Shown here: positions 25,084 to 33,076 of the stretch, piece by piece
Layout of the letters: every line of letters starts with the position of its first letter
Numbering within the stretch: the stretch's first letter is position 1
Source of the DNA: Poriferisodalis sp965215815
GTDB lineage: Bacteria; Actinomycetota; Acidimicrobiia; Acidimicrobiales; Poriferisodalaceae
Reading direction: 5' to 3'
Length of the DNA stretch: 64,000 bases
Assembly (NCBI RefSeq): GCF_965215815.1
Contig: NZ_CBDCEO010000013.1
Location: 1,488,001-1,552,000, forward strand
Notes under the pieces: model-generated
The model's database searches: none
What the model was told of the DNA's origin: nothing
Seen by the model: only the letters and a program-made list of their open reading frames with translations
Translations under genes and position numbers: made by a program

Positions 25084-25974
25084 TCAGCAGGCCGGGCGGA
25101 TGATGGCGTCGGTCATGCGGATGGCCTGAGTCATCTGGGTGGTGTCGTGGACCCGCACGATGTCGATGCCCGCACAGATGGCGGCAGTGATGGTGGCAGC
25201 GGTCCCGAAGAGACGATCGCCGGGCTCGGTGTTGGTGACTGCCCCGATCGTCGACTTTCGCGACGTGCCGATCAGCAAGGGGAGTTCCAGTGCCCACAAC
25301 TCCGGCAGGCGGCGCATCATCTCCAGGTTCTGCGAGACGCCGAAACCGAATCCGAAACCCGGGTCGACCACAATGCGGTCGGTGCCGACGCCAGCGTCGG
25401 CGCAGATCGCCAGGGTGGCTTCCAGCCCGGCCGTCACGTCGGCGACGAGGTCGGTGTGCGGACGGCCTCGTTGATTGTGCATGAGTACGGCGGCGACCCC
25501 CCGGTCGGCAACCAAAGGCGCCATGTCGGGATCGAGGCGAAAGCCCGTGATGTCGTTCACCACCGTGGCACCGGCATCAACCGCAGGTTCAGCCACCTCC
25601 GCCCATGTCGTGTCCACCGAGATCGGCAGGTCGGCTCCGAGGCGGTCCAGCTCGGATCGAACGGCCTCGATGACTCGGACAGCCCGCAGCCGCTCCACCT
25701 CGATGGGGGTGGGTTCCGCACCCGGCCGGCTGGAAGCGCCGCCGACGTCGATGATGTCGACCCCACCTGCCACGAGCTCGTGCGTCAACGCGAGCGCGTC
25801 GTCAAGCCGGTCAGCTACGCCGTCGCCGGAGAACGAGTCCTCAGTGGCATTGATGATGCCCATCACGTACGTACGGGTGCCCCATTTCCAGCACGGACCG
25901 TGCCCGGGGTCCCACCGCCCGTAGCGATAGCGGCGCAGAATCGGCCAGCCCGGCTGCATCTGCGGTTCGGTCAC
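25084..25974 (-). CDS. folP: Dihydropteroate synthase
   Basis: Joins p-aminobenzoate to the FolK product; 296 aa. The two signatures are MGIINATEDSFSGDG (normally NxTPDSFSDGG) and IIDVGGASSRPGAEP. The loop ISVDTTWAEVAEPAVDAGA and the C-terminal IGTSRKSTIG and VRVHDT are also typical. The first signature is unusual, with Ala-Thr-Glu where Thr-Pro-Asp is expected; similar changes occur in the divergent actinobacterial FolP2 group, so strict DHPS activity is likely but not certain. GTG start at 25974, 2 bases after the stop of the polyprenyl synthase gene. Confidence 0.85.
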   Translation of the reverse strand: MTEPQMQPGWPILRRYRYGRWDPGHGPCWKWGTRTYVMGIINATEDSFSGDGVADRLDDALALTHELVAGGVDIIDVGGASSRPGAEPTPIEVERLRAVRVIEAVRSELDRLGADLPISVDTTWAEVAEPAVDAGATVVNDITGFRLDPDMAPLVADRGVAAVLMHNQRGRPHTDLVADVTAGLEATLAICADAGVGTDRIVVDPGFGFGFGVSQNLEMMRRLPELWALELPLLIGTSRKSTIGAVTNTEPGDRLFGTAATITAAICAGIDIVRVHDTTQMTQAIRMTDAIIRPAC

Positions 25975-25976
25975 CT

Positions 25977-26978
25977 TCAGACTGCGCCCGCCGCGCGGGG
26001 CAGGGCACCGAGAAGGTTCGACGCAGCGGCCCGCAGGCCGACAACCCCGGGTGTCGCGTCGAACGGTGCCACAACGTCAAGGGCCTGCGACACGTAGGAC
26101 TGCGCCGTTTCCACCGAGGTAGCGATCTCGCCTCCTGCTACCACGATCGCCCGTGCCTCGTCCCGTTGAGCATTGTCGAGGGGTTGGCCGAGCAGATCGC
26201 CGACTGGATGCCCGTTCGCCAGCATCCGGATGACCGGCAGCGTGTAGACGCCCTCACGCAGGTCGTTGCCCGACGGCTTGCCGAGTTGCTCGTCGGAGGC
26301 CACCAGGTCGAGCACGTCGTCGACGATCTGAAACGCCATGCCGTACGCCAGCCCGAAGGCTGTCAGGCGCTCCAGAGCGGCGGGGTCGACGCCCGCCACC
26401 AAACCGCCGATGCGACACGACGTGGCGTACAGCTCGGCGGTTTTGCCCCCGATGGCCAAGAAGTACTGGTCTTCGGTACGGCTCCGGTCGTAGATCAGCT
26501 GCAGCTCGCGCACCTGCCCCTCGCACAGGCGCCCGATCGTTGCGGCCAGAAGAGCTGCCACATCAGTGCCGAGCGACGCCGCCATCTCGGACGCCTTGGC
26601 CAGAAGGAAATCGCCGGCCAGGATCGCCTTCAGGTTCCCCCAGCGATGGTTTACCGCCTCGATGCCGCGCCGGGTCTGCGCGTCGTCCATGACGTCGTCG
26701 TGGTACAGCGAGCCCAGGTGCACGAGTTCGACGGCCACGCCGCCGCACACCATCTCGTCGGTGACTGCACCAGGCGCGGCCCCTTGTGGGTTCAGCGCCA
26801 GCGCCGACGTAATAACGAACGCAGGCCGTAGTCGCTTGCCGCCCGCGGGGATCAGGTGCGAGGTCACCTCGGTGAGAAACTCGTCGCCAGTGACCGCAGC
26901 GGCCCGCAGCGCCGTCTCGACACGGGCCAAGTCATCGTCTGCGGTGGGTCGGGCCTGCAACGGGGAAAGCGGCGCCAC
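25977..26978 (-). CDS. Polyprenyl diphosphate synthase (heptaprenyl/octaprenyl type)
   Basis: Trans-prenyltransferase of about 333 aa that builds the side chain of menaquinone or a similar isoprenoid. It has GGKRLRP, the first Asp-rich motif in LGSLYHDDVMDDA, GDFLLAKA, GKTAELYATSC and the second Asp-rich motif FQIVDDVLDLVASDEQLGKP. The residues before the first DDxxD (Leu-Tyr, not two aromatics) suggest a long product. GTG 26978 is the best start near the conserved region; a longer in-frame reading to 27044 has no support. It is transcribed towards folP with a 2-base gap and divergently from clpC. Confidence 0.9.
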   Translation of the reverse strand: MAPLSPLQARPTADDDLARVETALRAAAVTGDEFLTEVTSHLIPAGGKRLRPAFVITSALALNPQGAAPGAVTDEMVCGGVAVELVHLGSLYHDDVMDDAQTRRGIEAVNHRWGNLKAILAGDFLLAKASEMAASLGTDVAALLAATIGRLCEGQVRELQLIYDRSRTEDQYFLAIGGKTAELYATSCRIGGLVAGVDPAALERLTAFGLAYGMAFQIVDDVLDLVASDEQLGKPSGNDLREGVYTLPVIRMLANGHPVGDLLGQPLDNAQRDEARAIVVAGGEIATSVETAQSYVSQALDVVAPFDATPGVVGLRAAASNLLGALPRAAGAV

Positions 26979-27143
26979 AGCGCAACCGTAAACGACGGAG
27001 ACAGGCTTGCCGCGCTCGAAACACCCCGCGTTTGCGGTTCGCAAGGGCCCCAGAACAGCGAAGGAGCGATCTTGCAGGGCAGCGTTACACTGCGCTCACC
27101 TGACCCGAAGCTCCCGTGTGCAAGGCTCAGACCAGGAGGCCCC

Positions 27144-29645
27144 GTGTTCGAACGCTTCACCGATCGGGCCCGCCGAGTGGTGGTGTTGGCGCAAGAAGAA
27201 GCGCGCCTGCTGAACCACAACTACATCGGCACGGAGCACATCCTGCTGGGGCTGATCCACGAGGGCGAGGGCGTAGCAGCCCAGGCGCTCGAGTCGTTGG
27301 GCATCTCGCTTGAGGCCGTGCGCAGCCAGGTCGAGGAGATCATTGGACAGGGCAGCTCGTCGCCGAGCGGCCACATTCCCTTCACGCCGCGCGCCAAGAA
27401 GGTGCTGGAGCTGTCGCTGCGCGAAGCGTTGCAGCTGGGCCACAACTACATCGGCACTGAGCATGTGCTGCTGGGACTGATCCGCGAGGGCGAGGGAGTC
27501 GCAGCGCAGGTGCTGGTGAAGCTGGGCGCCGACCTGTCGAAGGTCCGTCAAGAGGTCATTCAGCAGCTATCGGGCTACAGCGGCTCCGGCAGCGGCCGCG
27601 AAGCCGTGGGCGCCTCGTCGGGGCAAGGCAGCGAGCAGGGTGGCCAGAGCGGCTCGCTGGTGCTCGACCAGTTCGGGCGCAACCTGACCGCTGACGCGCG
27701 GGCCAAGAAGCTCGACCCGGTCATCGGGCGGCTGCGCGAGACCGAACGCGTCATGCAAGTGCTGTCGCGCCGCACCAAGAACAACCCGGTGCTTGTCGGC
27801 GAACCCGGCGTGGGCAAGACGGCCATCGTCGAGGGCCTCGCCCAGAAGATCGTCAACAACGACGTCCCCGAGCTGCTGCGCGACAAGCAGCTCTACACGC
27901 TGGACCTCGGCGCGTTGGTGGCGGGTTCCCGCTACCGGGGCGATTTCGAGGAGCGCCTCAAGAAGGTCCTCAAGGAGATCCGCACCCGCGGCGACATCAT
28001 CCTGTTCATCGACGAGCTGCACACGCTGGTAGGTGCCGGTGCCGCTGAGGGTGCGATCGACGCTGCGTCGATCCTCAAGCCCATGCTGGCGCGCGGCGAG
28101 CTGCAGACCATCGGTGCCACCACGCTCGAGGAGTACCGCAAGTATCTCGAGAAGGACGCAGCGCTTGAGCGCCGCTTCCAGCCGATCAAGGTGGACGAAC
28201 CCACGCTCACTCACACCATCGAGATCCTCAAGGGGCTGCGCGATCGCTACGAGCAGCACCACCGAGTCACCATCACCGACCAGGCGCTGGTGGCCGCGGC
28301 GAATCTTGCCGACCGTTACATCGCCGACCGTCACCTGCCTGACAAGGCCATCGACCTCATCGACGAGGCCGGGTCGCGACTGCGCATCAAGCGCATGTCG
28401 ACGCCGCCCGACTTCAAGGAGATCGAGTCCAAGCTGGCCGATGTCACCGAGCGCAAGAAGCAGGCGGTCGAATCGCAAGACTTCGAAACGGCCGGAGCAC
28501 TGCGCGACGAGGAGAAGGAGCTGCTCGAGCAGCGCACCGTCGTCCTCGCGCAGGCCAAAGCCGAGGGCCACGACCTGTTCGACGAGGTCGACGAGGAAGC
28601 CATCGCCGAGGTGTTGTCGATCTGGACCGGCATCCCGGTGTACAAGCTCACCGAGGAAGAGACCCAGAAGCTCCTCCAGATGGAGGACGCGCTGCACAAG
28701 CGGGTCATTGGCCAGCACGACGCCATCAAGGCCGTCAGCCAGGCCATCCGCCGCACCCGTGCGGGCCTGAAGGACCCCAAGCGTCCAGGCGGCTCGTTCA
28801 TATTCCTGGGCCCCTCGGGCGTCGGCAAGACCGAGCTGGCCAAGACCCTCGCGGAGTTCCTGTTCGGCGACGAGGGTTCGCTGATCAGCCTCGACATGTC
28901 CGAGTACATGGACAAGTTCACGGTGAGCCGCCTCGTCGGCGCCCCGCCCGGGTACGTCGGCTACGACGAGGGCGGCCAGCTCACCGAAGCGGTGCGTCGC
29001 AAGCCGTTCTCGGTGGTGCTCTTCGACGAGATCGAGAAGGCCCACCCGGACGTCTTCAACACGCTGCTGCAGATCCTGGAAGAGGGCCGGCTGACCGACG
29101 CTCAGGGCCGTTCGGTCGACTTCCGCAACGCCGTGCTCATCATGACTTCCAACCTGGGCACCGCCGACCTGCGCAAGGCGCGGGTGGGCTTCGCAACCGC
29201 CGATGAGGACGCCAGCTACGACCGGATGAAGGAGAAGGTCAGCGAAGCGCTCAAGGCGCACTTCCGCCCTGAGTTCCTGAACCGCATCGACGACACCATC
29301 GTCTTCCACGAACTGAGCGTCGACGAGGTGGTGCAGATCGTCGATCTGATGATCAAGCGCACCTCTGACCAGCTTCGGGCACAGGGCCTGGGCTTGGAGC
29401 TCACCGATGCCGCCAAGCAATGGCTGGCCCGTACCGGGTACGACCCGCAGCTCGGAGCCCGGCCGCTGCGCCGTGCTTTGCAGCACCACGTCGAGGATTC
29501 GCTGAGCGAGCGCCTCCTCTACAAGGAATTCCACGCCGGCGAGATCATCGTGGTGGACGTCGAGGACGACGAGATCGTGTTCCGCGCCATCGAGGGCTTC
29601 GACCCTGGATCGATCGAGCTCGAAGAGGCCGCAACGGCCGAATAG
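27144..29645 (+). CDS. clpC: ATP-dependent Clp protease ATP-binding subunit ClpC
   Basis: AAA+ unfoldase of 833 aa that feeds substrates to ClpP. The Clp_N double repeat is at residues 1-145 (LNHNYIGTEHILLGLI and LGHNYIGTEHVLLGLI). AAA-1 follows with Walker A GEPGVGKTA (near 220) and Walker B ILFIDELHTL. The UVR/coiled-coil middle is near residue 445, and AAA-2 has GPSGVGKTELAKTL (near 555) and VLFDEIEKAHP. The GTG start has a perfect AGGAGG 4 bases upstream. The longer open frame from 26856 is not used. An unbroken ORF on the opposite strand of this gene is a codon-bias shadow. Confidence 0.97.
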   Translation: MFERFTDRARRVVVLAQEEARLLNHNYIGTEHILLGLIHEGEGVAAQALESLGISLEAVRSQVEEIIGQGSSSPSGHIPFTPRAKKVLELSLREALQLGHNYIGTEHVLLGLIREGEGVAAQVLVKLGADLSKVRQEVIQQLSGYSGSGSGREAVGASSGQGSEQGGQSGSLVLDQFGRNLTADARAKKLDPVIGRLRETERVMQVLSRRTKNNPVLVGEPGVGKTAIVEGLAQKIVNNDVPELLRDKQLYTLDLGALVAGSRYRGDFEERLKKVLKEIRTRGDIILFIDELHTLVGAGAAEGAIDAASILKPMLARGELQTIGATTLEEYRKYLEKDAALERRFQPIKVDEPTLTHTIEILKGLRDRYEQHHRVTITDQALVAAANLADRYIADRHLPDKAIDLIDEAGSRLRIKRMSTPPDFKEIESKLADVTERKKQAVESQDFETAGALRDEEKELLEQRTVVLAQAKAEGHDLFDEVDEEAIAEVLSIWTGIPVYKLTEEETQKLLQMEDALHKRVIGQHDAIKAVSQAIRRTRAGLKDPKRPGGSFIFLGPSGVGKTELAKTLAEFLFGDEGSLISLDMSEYMDKFTVSRLVGAPPGYVGYDEGGQLTEAVRRKPFSVVLFDEIEKAHPDVFNTLLQILEEGRLTDAQGRSVDFRNAVLIMTSNLGTADLRKARVGFATADEDASYDRMKEKVSEALKAHFRPEFLNRIDDTIVFHELSVDEVVQIVDLMIKRTSDQLRAQGLGLELTDAAKQWLARTGYDPQLGARPLRRALQHHVEDSLSERLLYKEFHAGEIIVVDVEDDEIVFRAIEGFDPGSIELEEAATAE

Positions 29646-29653
29646 GCCCGCAC

Positions 29654-30517
29654 ATGCCGTCGCTCGCAGCGCCTCAGCGGCGGCGAGGCGGCGTGGCAAT
29701 TCAACGCCAGGTGAGCCGTTGGCTGATCGTCGCGACGGCGCTGATAGCGCTTGCGGGCTGCCGCGCGGACATCCTCGTTGACATAGACATGGCGCACGAC
29801 GGAGCGGGCCGGGTGACCGTGGCCGTCACCTTCGATGAAGAGGTGATGCGTACCACGCCCGATCTGGGCGAGTTACTCGTCCTCGATGATTTGGTTGGGT
29901 GGGAGATCACCCGCCAGCGCGAGCAGACCTTGCTCGGCGAACGACTCAAGGTCGTTTCCGTGAAGCGATTCGCGAACCAAAGTGAGCTGGCAGAGGTGCT
30001 CGCCGAGATTGATCGGCCGCCGGACGGGTCTGCCGGCTTGTTCAGGTCGGTCACGGTGACGGCCGAACGCGATGGGGCGCACGTGCGTTACCTGCTGGCT
30101 GTGGGCATCGGTCTCAATCGGCCGGTCAGCGAGCTTGTCAACCCTGCCACTGCGGACGCTCTTGAGGGTGAGCTCTTCGGGATGCCGATCGATGAGATCG
30201 AGGCGCGTGCCGGTGCGCCGCTTGACGAGCTCGTGACGCTTGTCGTGCAGGCGACGGTGCCTCAGGGCGCGGGGAGGCTGCCCGCCGAGGGCGTCATGAC
30301 GCTGAACGAAGGTGGCTTGCGCGAGCTGTTGGTGTCCGGGGAACTGTTCGATGCTGAGATTGCTGCGGCCGATGCTGAGGCGGAGCGTCTGGCTGAGCGG
30401 GCGAGTCGTGGGGCTCGGATTGCTATCGCCTGGTGGATCGTTCTGGGCATCGTTGTTGCCGTTGTGATCGTTGTTGTCTTGCGCGGTCGGCGGCGGCGCG
30501 GGTTGACCTTCCGATAG
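29654..30517 (+). CDS. LppM-like (DUF3153) lipoprotein with C-terminal membrane anchor
   Basis: About 287 aa. A hydrophobic N-terminal segment ends in a lipobox (LIALAGC; Cys near residue 33), followed by RADILVDIDMAHDGAGRVTVAVTFDEEV. That pattern, an alternating beta-strand start with a D-G-x-G loop, resembles LppM/DUF3153 proteins of actinobacteria. The C-terminus has a long coiled-coil-like acidic/Ala stretch (AEIAAADAEAERLAERAS), one TM helix and a basic tail (RGRRRRG). ATG 29654 or GTG 29693 could start the protein. LppM domains are thought to bind lipids at the cell envelope; the role here is unknown. Codon use becomes G/T-rich towards the 3' end. Confidence 0.65.
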   Translation: MPSLAAPQRRRGGVAIQRQVSRWLIVATALIALAGCRADILVDIDMAHDGAGRVTVAVTFDEEVMRTTPDLGELLVLDDLVGWEITRQREQTLLGERLKVVSVKRFANQSELAEVLAEIDRPPDGSAGLFRSVTVTAERDGAHVRYLLAVGIGLNRPVSELVNPATADALEGELFGMPIDEIEARAGAPLDELVTLVVQATVPQGAGRLPAEGVMTLNEGGLRELLVSGELFDAEIAAADAEAERLAERASRGARIAIAWWIVLGIVVAVVIVVVLRGRRRRGLTFR

Positions 30518-30584
30518 TCGCTCGTGGGCTTACGCCGTCGTTGCCCGGGCTGCATGAGGGCGGTGGTACCCGTGCTTCAAACAG

Positions 30585-30629
30585 ATGCAGCGCTCATTGA
30601 GCGGGCGCGGGGTCGCAGGGGCGCTGCAT
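30585..30629. repeat. Perfect 9-bp inverted repeat between the lipoprotein gene and ispD
   Basis: ATGCAGCGC (30585-30593) and GCGCTGCAT (30621-30629) can pair across a 27-base loop in the 182-base gap before ispD. It could be a terminator-like hairpin for the upstream gene or a regulatory site. Nothing else recognisable is in this gap. Confidence 0.45.
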
Positions 30630-30699
30630 AACTGCGCGCGGGCACCCCCGCCCTCACGCAGCCCTCGTTCTTCCGGGTCCTTGGGCGGGGCAGACTGGC

Positions 30700-31398
30700 T
30701 TGGTGGTTCGGGCTTGGGCGATCGTTTTGGCTGCAGGGTCGGGGACTCGGTTCGGTGCTGTTGCTGGTGGGGCTTCGAAGGCTTGGGCACTTATTGCTGG
30801 GCGGTCGATGGTCTCTTGGGGTGTTGAGGCGGCGCGGGGGGCTTGTGACGGAGTCACTTTGGTGGTTCCCGCTCGCATGGTCGGTGAGCTCGCTGGCAGC
30901 ACTGAGGGCGTTGACACCGTTGTGGCTGGTGGGGGAACCCGATCGGCATCGGTTCGGGCCGGGCTTGAGACCATTCCTGACGGAGCGGAAGTTGTGGTTT
31001 GTCATGATGCGGCTCGGCCAGGGGCTTCTTTGGAGTTGTTTGCTTCGGTGATTTCGGCTGTGCAGGGTGGGGTCGATGCTGCTGTGCCTGTGTTGGGGGT
31101 GAGCGACACGCTGAAGCGGGTTTCGGACTGGAGAGATGGCGGTGGTCTGGTTGTGGGGACCGTGGATCGTTCGGAGCTCTTTGCTGTGCAGACGCCGCAG
31201 GCGTTTCGCCGGGAGGTGTTGGTGGCGGCGCATGCGGGAGAACCTGAGGCCACTGACGATGCGGCGCTGGTCGAGGCGGCGGGTGGGGCGGTGATGGCCA
31301 TTCCTGGCGAGGTTGCGGCTCACAAGGTCACCTCGGCGGCGGACCTTGTGATCGTGGAAGCCCTGCTGCGAGCCCGCGTGGCAGACAACGGGCTCTAG
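30700..31398 (+). CDS. ispD: 2-C-methyl-D-erythritol 4-phosphate cytidylyltransferase
   Basis: MEP-pathway enzyme of about 232 aa. The nucleotide-binding motif is IVLAAGSGTRFG; the usual PK pair downstream appears as ASKAW. VVVCHDAARP and the C-terminal FAVQTPQAFRREVL and TDDAALVE are typical. The start may be TTG 30700 or GTG 30703. Codon use is odd: many GTT, GCT, GGG and TTG codons, making the coding strand G+T rich compared with the C-rich neighbours. ispF follows 11 bases after the stop, the usual arrangement. Confidence 0.92.
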   Translation: MVVRAWAIVLAAGSGTRFGAVAGGASKAWALIAGRSMVSWGVEAARGACDGVTLVVPARMVGELAGSTEGVDTVVAGGGTRSASVRAGLETIPDGAEVVVCHDAARPGASLELFASVISAVQGGVDAAVPVLGVSDTLKRVSDWRDGGGLVVGTVDRSELFAVQTPQAFRREVLVAAHAGEPEATDDAALVEAAGGAVMAIPGEVAAHKVTSAADLVIVEALLRARVADNGL

Positions 31399-31409
31399 CG
31401 TCAACAAGC

Positions 31410-31982
31410 GTGACGACGGCTGACAGCGGCGGGCTTGGTCCGGCGATGCGCGTGGGTCACGGCTATGACGCGCATCCGTTTGCTGATGCCGCCGACCACC
31501 CTGGGCGGACGTTGGTGCTGGGCGGGGTCCGATTTGTTGGCGAGCGGTCGCTTGAGGGTCACAGCGATTCCGATGTGGTTGCGCATGCCGTCATCGATGC
31601 GATGCTCAGCGCAGCCGGACTCGGCGACATCGGCTCGTACTTTCCTGACAGCGACGAGCGATGGCGCGACGCCGACAGCATCGAGATGCTGGCCCAGGTC
31701 GCAGCTCGCCTCGCGGAAGACGGCTGGCAGCTGGCCAATGCCGACTGCACGGTCATCTGCGACCGGCCGATGATCGCCCCACACCGTGATCAGATGCAGG
31801 AACGGCTCAGCAGCGCTGCGGGCGGACCGGTCACGGTCTGCGGCAAGCGGACCGAAGGGCTCGGCTCCGGCGATGGGATCGTGGCGCACGCCGTGGCCCT
31901 GGTGTTCGCCCGGCCGGGCGCCGACACGCTTGAATCCGGCACGCTTGAATCCGGCACGCTTGAATCCGGCACGCTTGAATGA
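31410..31982 (+). CDS. ispF: 2-C-methyl-D-erythritol 2,4-cyclodiphosphate synthase with repeat tail
   Basis: MEP-pathway enzyme of up to 190 aa. The signature starts at MRVGHGYDAHPF (metal-binding Asp and His), followed by LEGHSDSDVVAHAVIDAMLSAAGLGDIGSYFPD and the C-terminal VCGKRTEGLG. Many IspF proteins begin at this Met (ATG 31446); GTG 31410 adds 12 residues. The family normally ends about where ALVFARPG lies. Here the protein goes on with a tail of LESGT repeats from a 15-base tandem repeat. rlmB starts 7 bases after the stop. Confidence 0.93.
   Translation: MTTADSGGLGPAMRVGHGYDAHPFADAADHPGRTLVLGGVRFVGERSLEGHSDSDVVAHAVIDAMLSAAGLGDIGSYFPDSDERWRDADSIEMLAQVAARLAEDGWQLANADCTVICDRPMIAPHRDQMQERLSSAAGGPVTVCGKRTEGLGSGDGIVAHAVALVFARPGADTLESGTLESGTLESGTLE
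31926..31980 (+). repeat. 15-bp tandem repeat forming the IspF C-terminal tail
   Basis: Three exact copies of ACGCTTGAATCCGGC and a partial fourth at the very end of ispF. In frame they encode TLESG repeated and then a stop. The repeat ends at the stop codon, so copy-number changes would lengthen or shorten the tail without touching the enzyme core. Confidence 0.95.
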
Positions 31983-31989
31983 CGGTCCG

Positions 31990-32949
31990 ATGAGCAGGCA
32001 ACCGCAACGCCGTCGGGGGCAGCCGCCCCCAGGGGGAGCGCGCAACGCTCCACCGCGAGGTCGAGGCGGTCCGAGTGCCCAGCAGCGAAGCGGAGCCGGA
32101 CCGAGGCCGCGCAGTGGCCCTGGTGCGCGGCGCGGCGGGAATCCGCAGCGTCGCGACCCCTCGACCAATCGCGAACAATCCGCGCCCCGCGGTCTCGGCG
32201 GCGACCACGTCGAAGGCCGTCAGGCCGTGCGAGAGCTGCTGCGGGCCGGCAACCGCAAGATTCACGAAGTCTTGCTGGCCGAGGACGCGCACGAGTCCGC
32301 AGTGCTGGCAGAGATCGCCGATCTGGCAGCCGATCGTCGGGTGCCGGTGCGCGAGATCAGTCGTCGCAAGCTGCGTGACCAGGCGCTCACCGAATCGCCG
32401 CAGGGCGTCATCGCCAAGGCTCAGGAAATTCGGCCTGTGCCGCTGGCAGAACTGGCTCGGCCCTATCGCGGGGCTGCTCCGCTGCTCATTGCCGCCGACA
32501 GCGTCACTGACCCCGGCAATCTCGGTGCCATCTTGCGGACTGCCGAAGTTGCCGGCGCGACGGGAGTCGTCCTGGGACGCCATCGTTCTGCGAGCCTGAC
32601 GCCCGCAGCGGTCAAGGCGGCTGCTGGGGCAATCGAGCACCTGCGCTTCGCACAGGTCGGAGGTCTGCCCGCCGCATTGAAACAGCTGCGTGAAGCCGGC
32701 CTGTGGGCGATCGGACTCGACGGCAACGCAAGCGACGGTCTCGAGGACCTGCGTGTCGCCGACGAACCCGTGGTGGTCGTCGTCGGCGCCGAGGGACGGG
32801 GTCTCTCGACGCTGGTCGAGCACCGCTGCGATCAGGTCATCTCCATTCCGGTCTACGGGCGTATCGAGTCGCTCAACGTGGCCGCGGCGACGGCCGTCGC
32901 CTTATTCGACATCGCCCGCGCCCGCGCTCGCGCCCGGGATTCGACCTGA
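31990..32949 (+). CDS. rlmB: 23S rRNA 2'-O-methyltransferase of the TrmH/RlmB family
   Basis: SPOUT methyltransferase of 319 aa. The first 75 residues are rich in Arg, Gly and Pro and are probably disordered and RNA-binding. The substrate-binding domain starts at LGGDHVEGRQAVRELLRAG. The knotted SPOUT domain has ADSVTDPGNLGAILRTAEVAGATGVVL, VVVVVGAEGRGL and the final knot IPVYGRIESLNVAAATAVALFDIAR, including the conserved Glu-Ser-Leu-Asn-Val. The likely target is the conserved G2251 (E. coli numbering) of 23S rRNA. It continues the ispD-ispF operon. Confidence 0.9.
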   Translation: MSRQPQRRRGQPPPGGARNAPPRGRGGPSAQQRSGAGPRPRSGPGARRGGNPQRRDPSTNREQSAPRGLGGDHVEGRQAVRELLRAGNRKIHEVLLAEDAHESAVLAEIADLAADRRVPVREISRRKLRDQALTESPQGVIAKAQEIRPVPLAELARPYRGAAPLLIAADSVTDPGNLGAILRTAEVAGATGVVLGRHRSASLTPAAVKAAAGAIEHLRFAQVGGLPAALKQLREAGLWAIGLDGNASDGLEDLRVADEPVVVVVGAEGRGLSTLVEHRCDQVISIPVYGRIESLNVAAATAVALFDIARARARARDST

Positions 32950-32982
32950 ACCCACAGTGCTCAGCCATACGCTGGGGCGGCT

Positions 32983-33055
32983 GCCCGAGTAGCTCAACGG
33001 CCAGAGCACCGCTCTTGTAAAGCGGGGGTTGTGGGTTCGATTCCCACCTCGGGCT
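32983..33055 (+). tRNA. tRNA-Thr (anticodon TGT)
   Basis: The full cloverleaf folds by eye. The acceptor stem is GCCCGAG/CTCGGGC and the anticodon stem CCGCT/AGCGG encloses loop CTTGTAA (anticodon TGT, reads ACA). The T-arm is GTGGG/CCCAC with loop TTCGATT. The discriminator is U and no CCA is encoded. It lies 33 bases after rlmB on the same strand. Confidence 0.96.
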
Positions 33056-33076
33056 CGCCCCCCAGGCACGACCTGC

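Noticed and set aside
26979..27044. N-terminal extension of the polyprenyl synthase to 27044
   Set aside because: It needs a TTG start, lacks family similarity and narrows the shared promoter gap with clpC; GTG 26978 fits better.
27567..29699. 710-codon open frame on the minus strand opposite clpC
   Set aside because: It mirrors clpC exactly, has no recognisable domain, and long antisense frames are expected in GC-rich genes with strong third-position bias.
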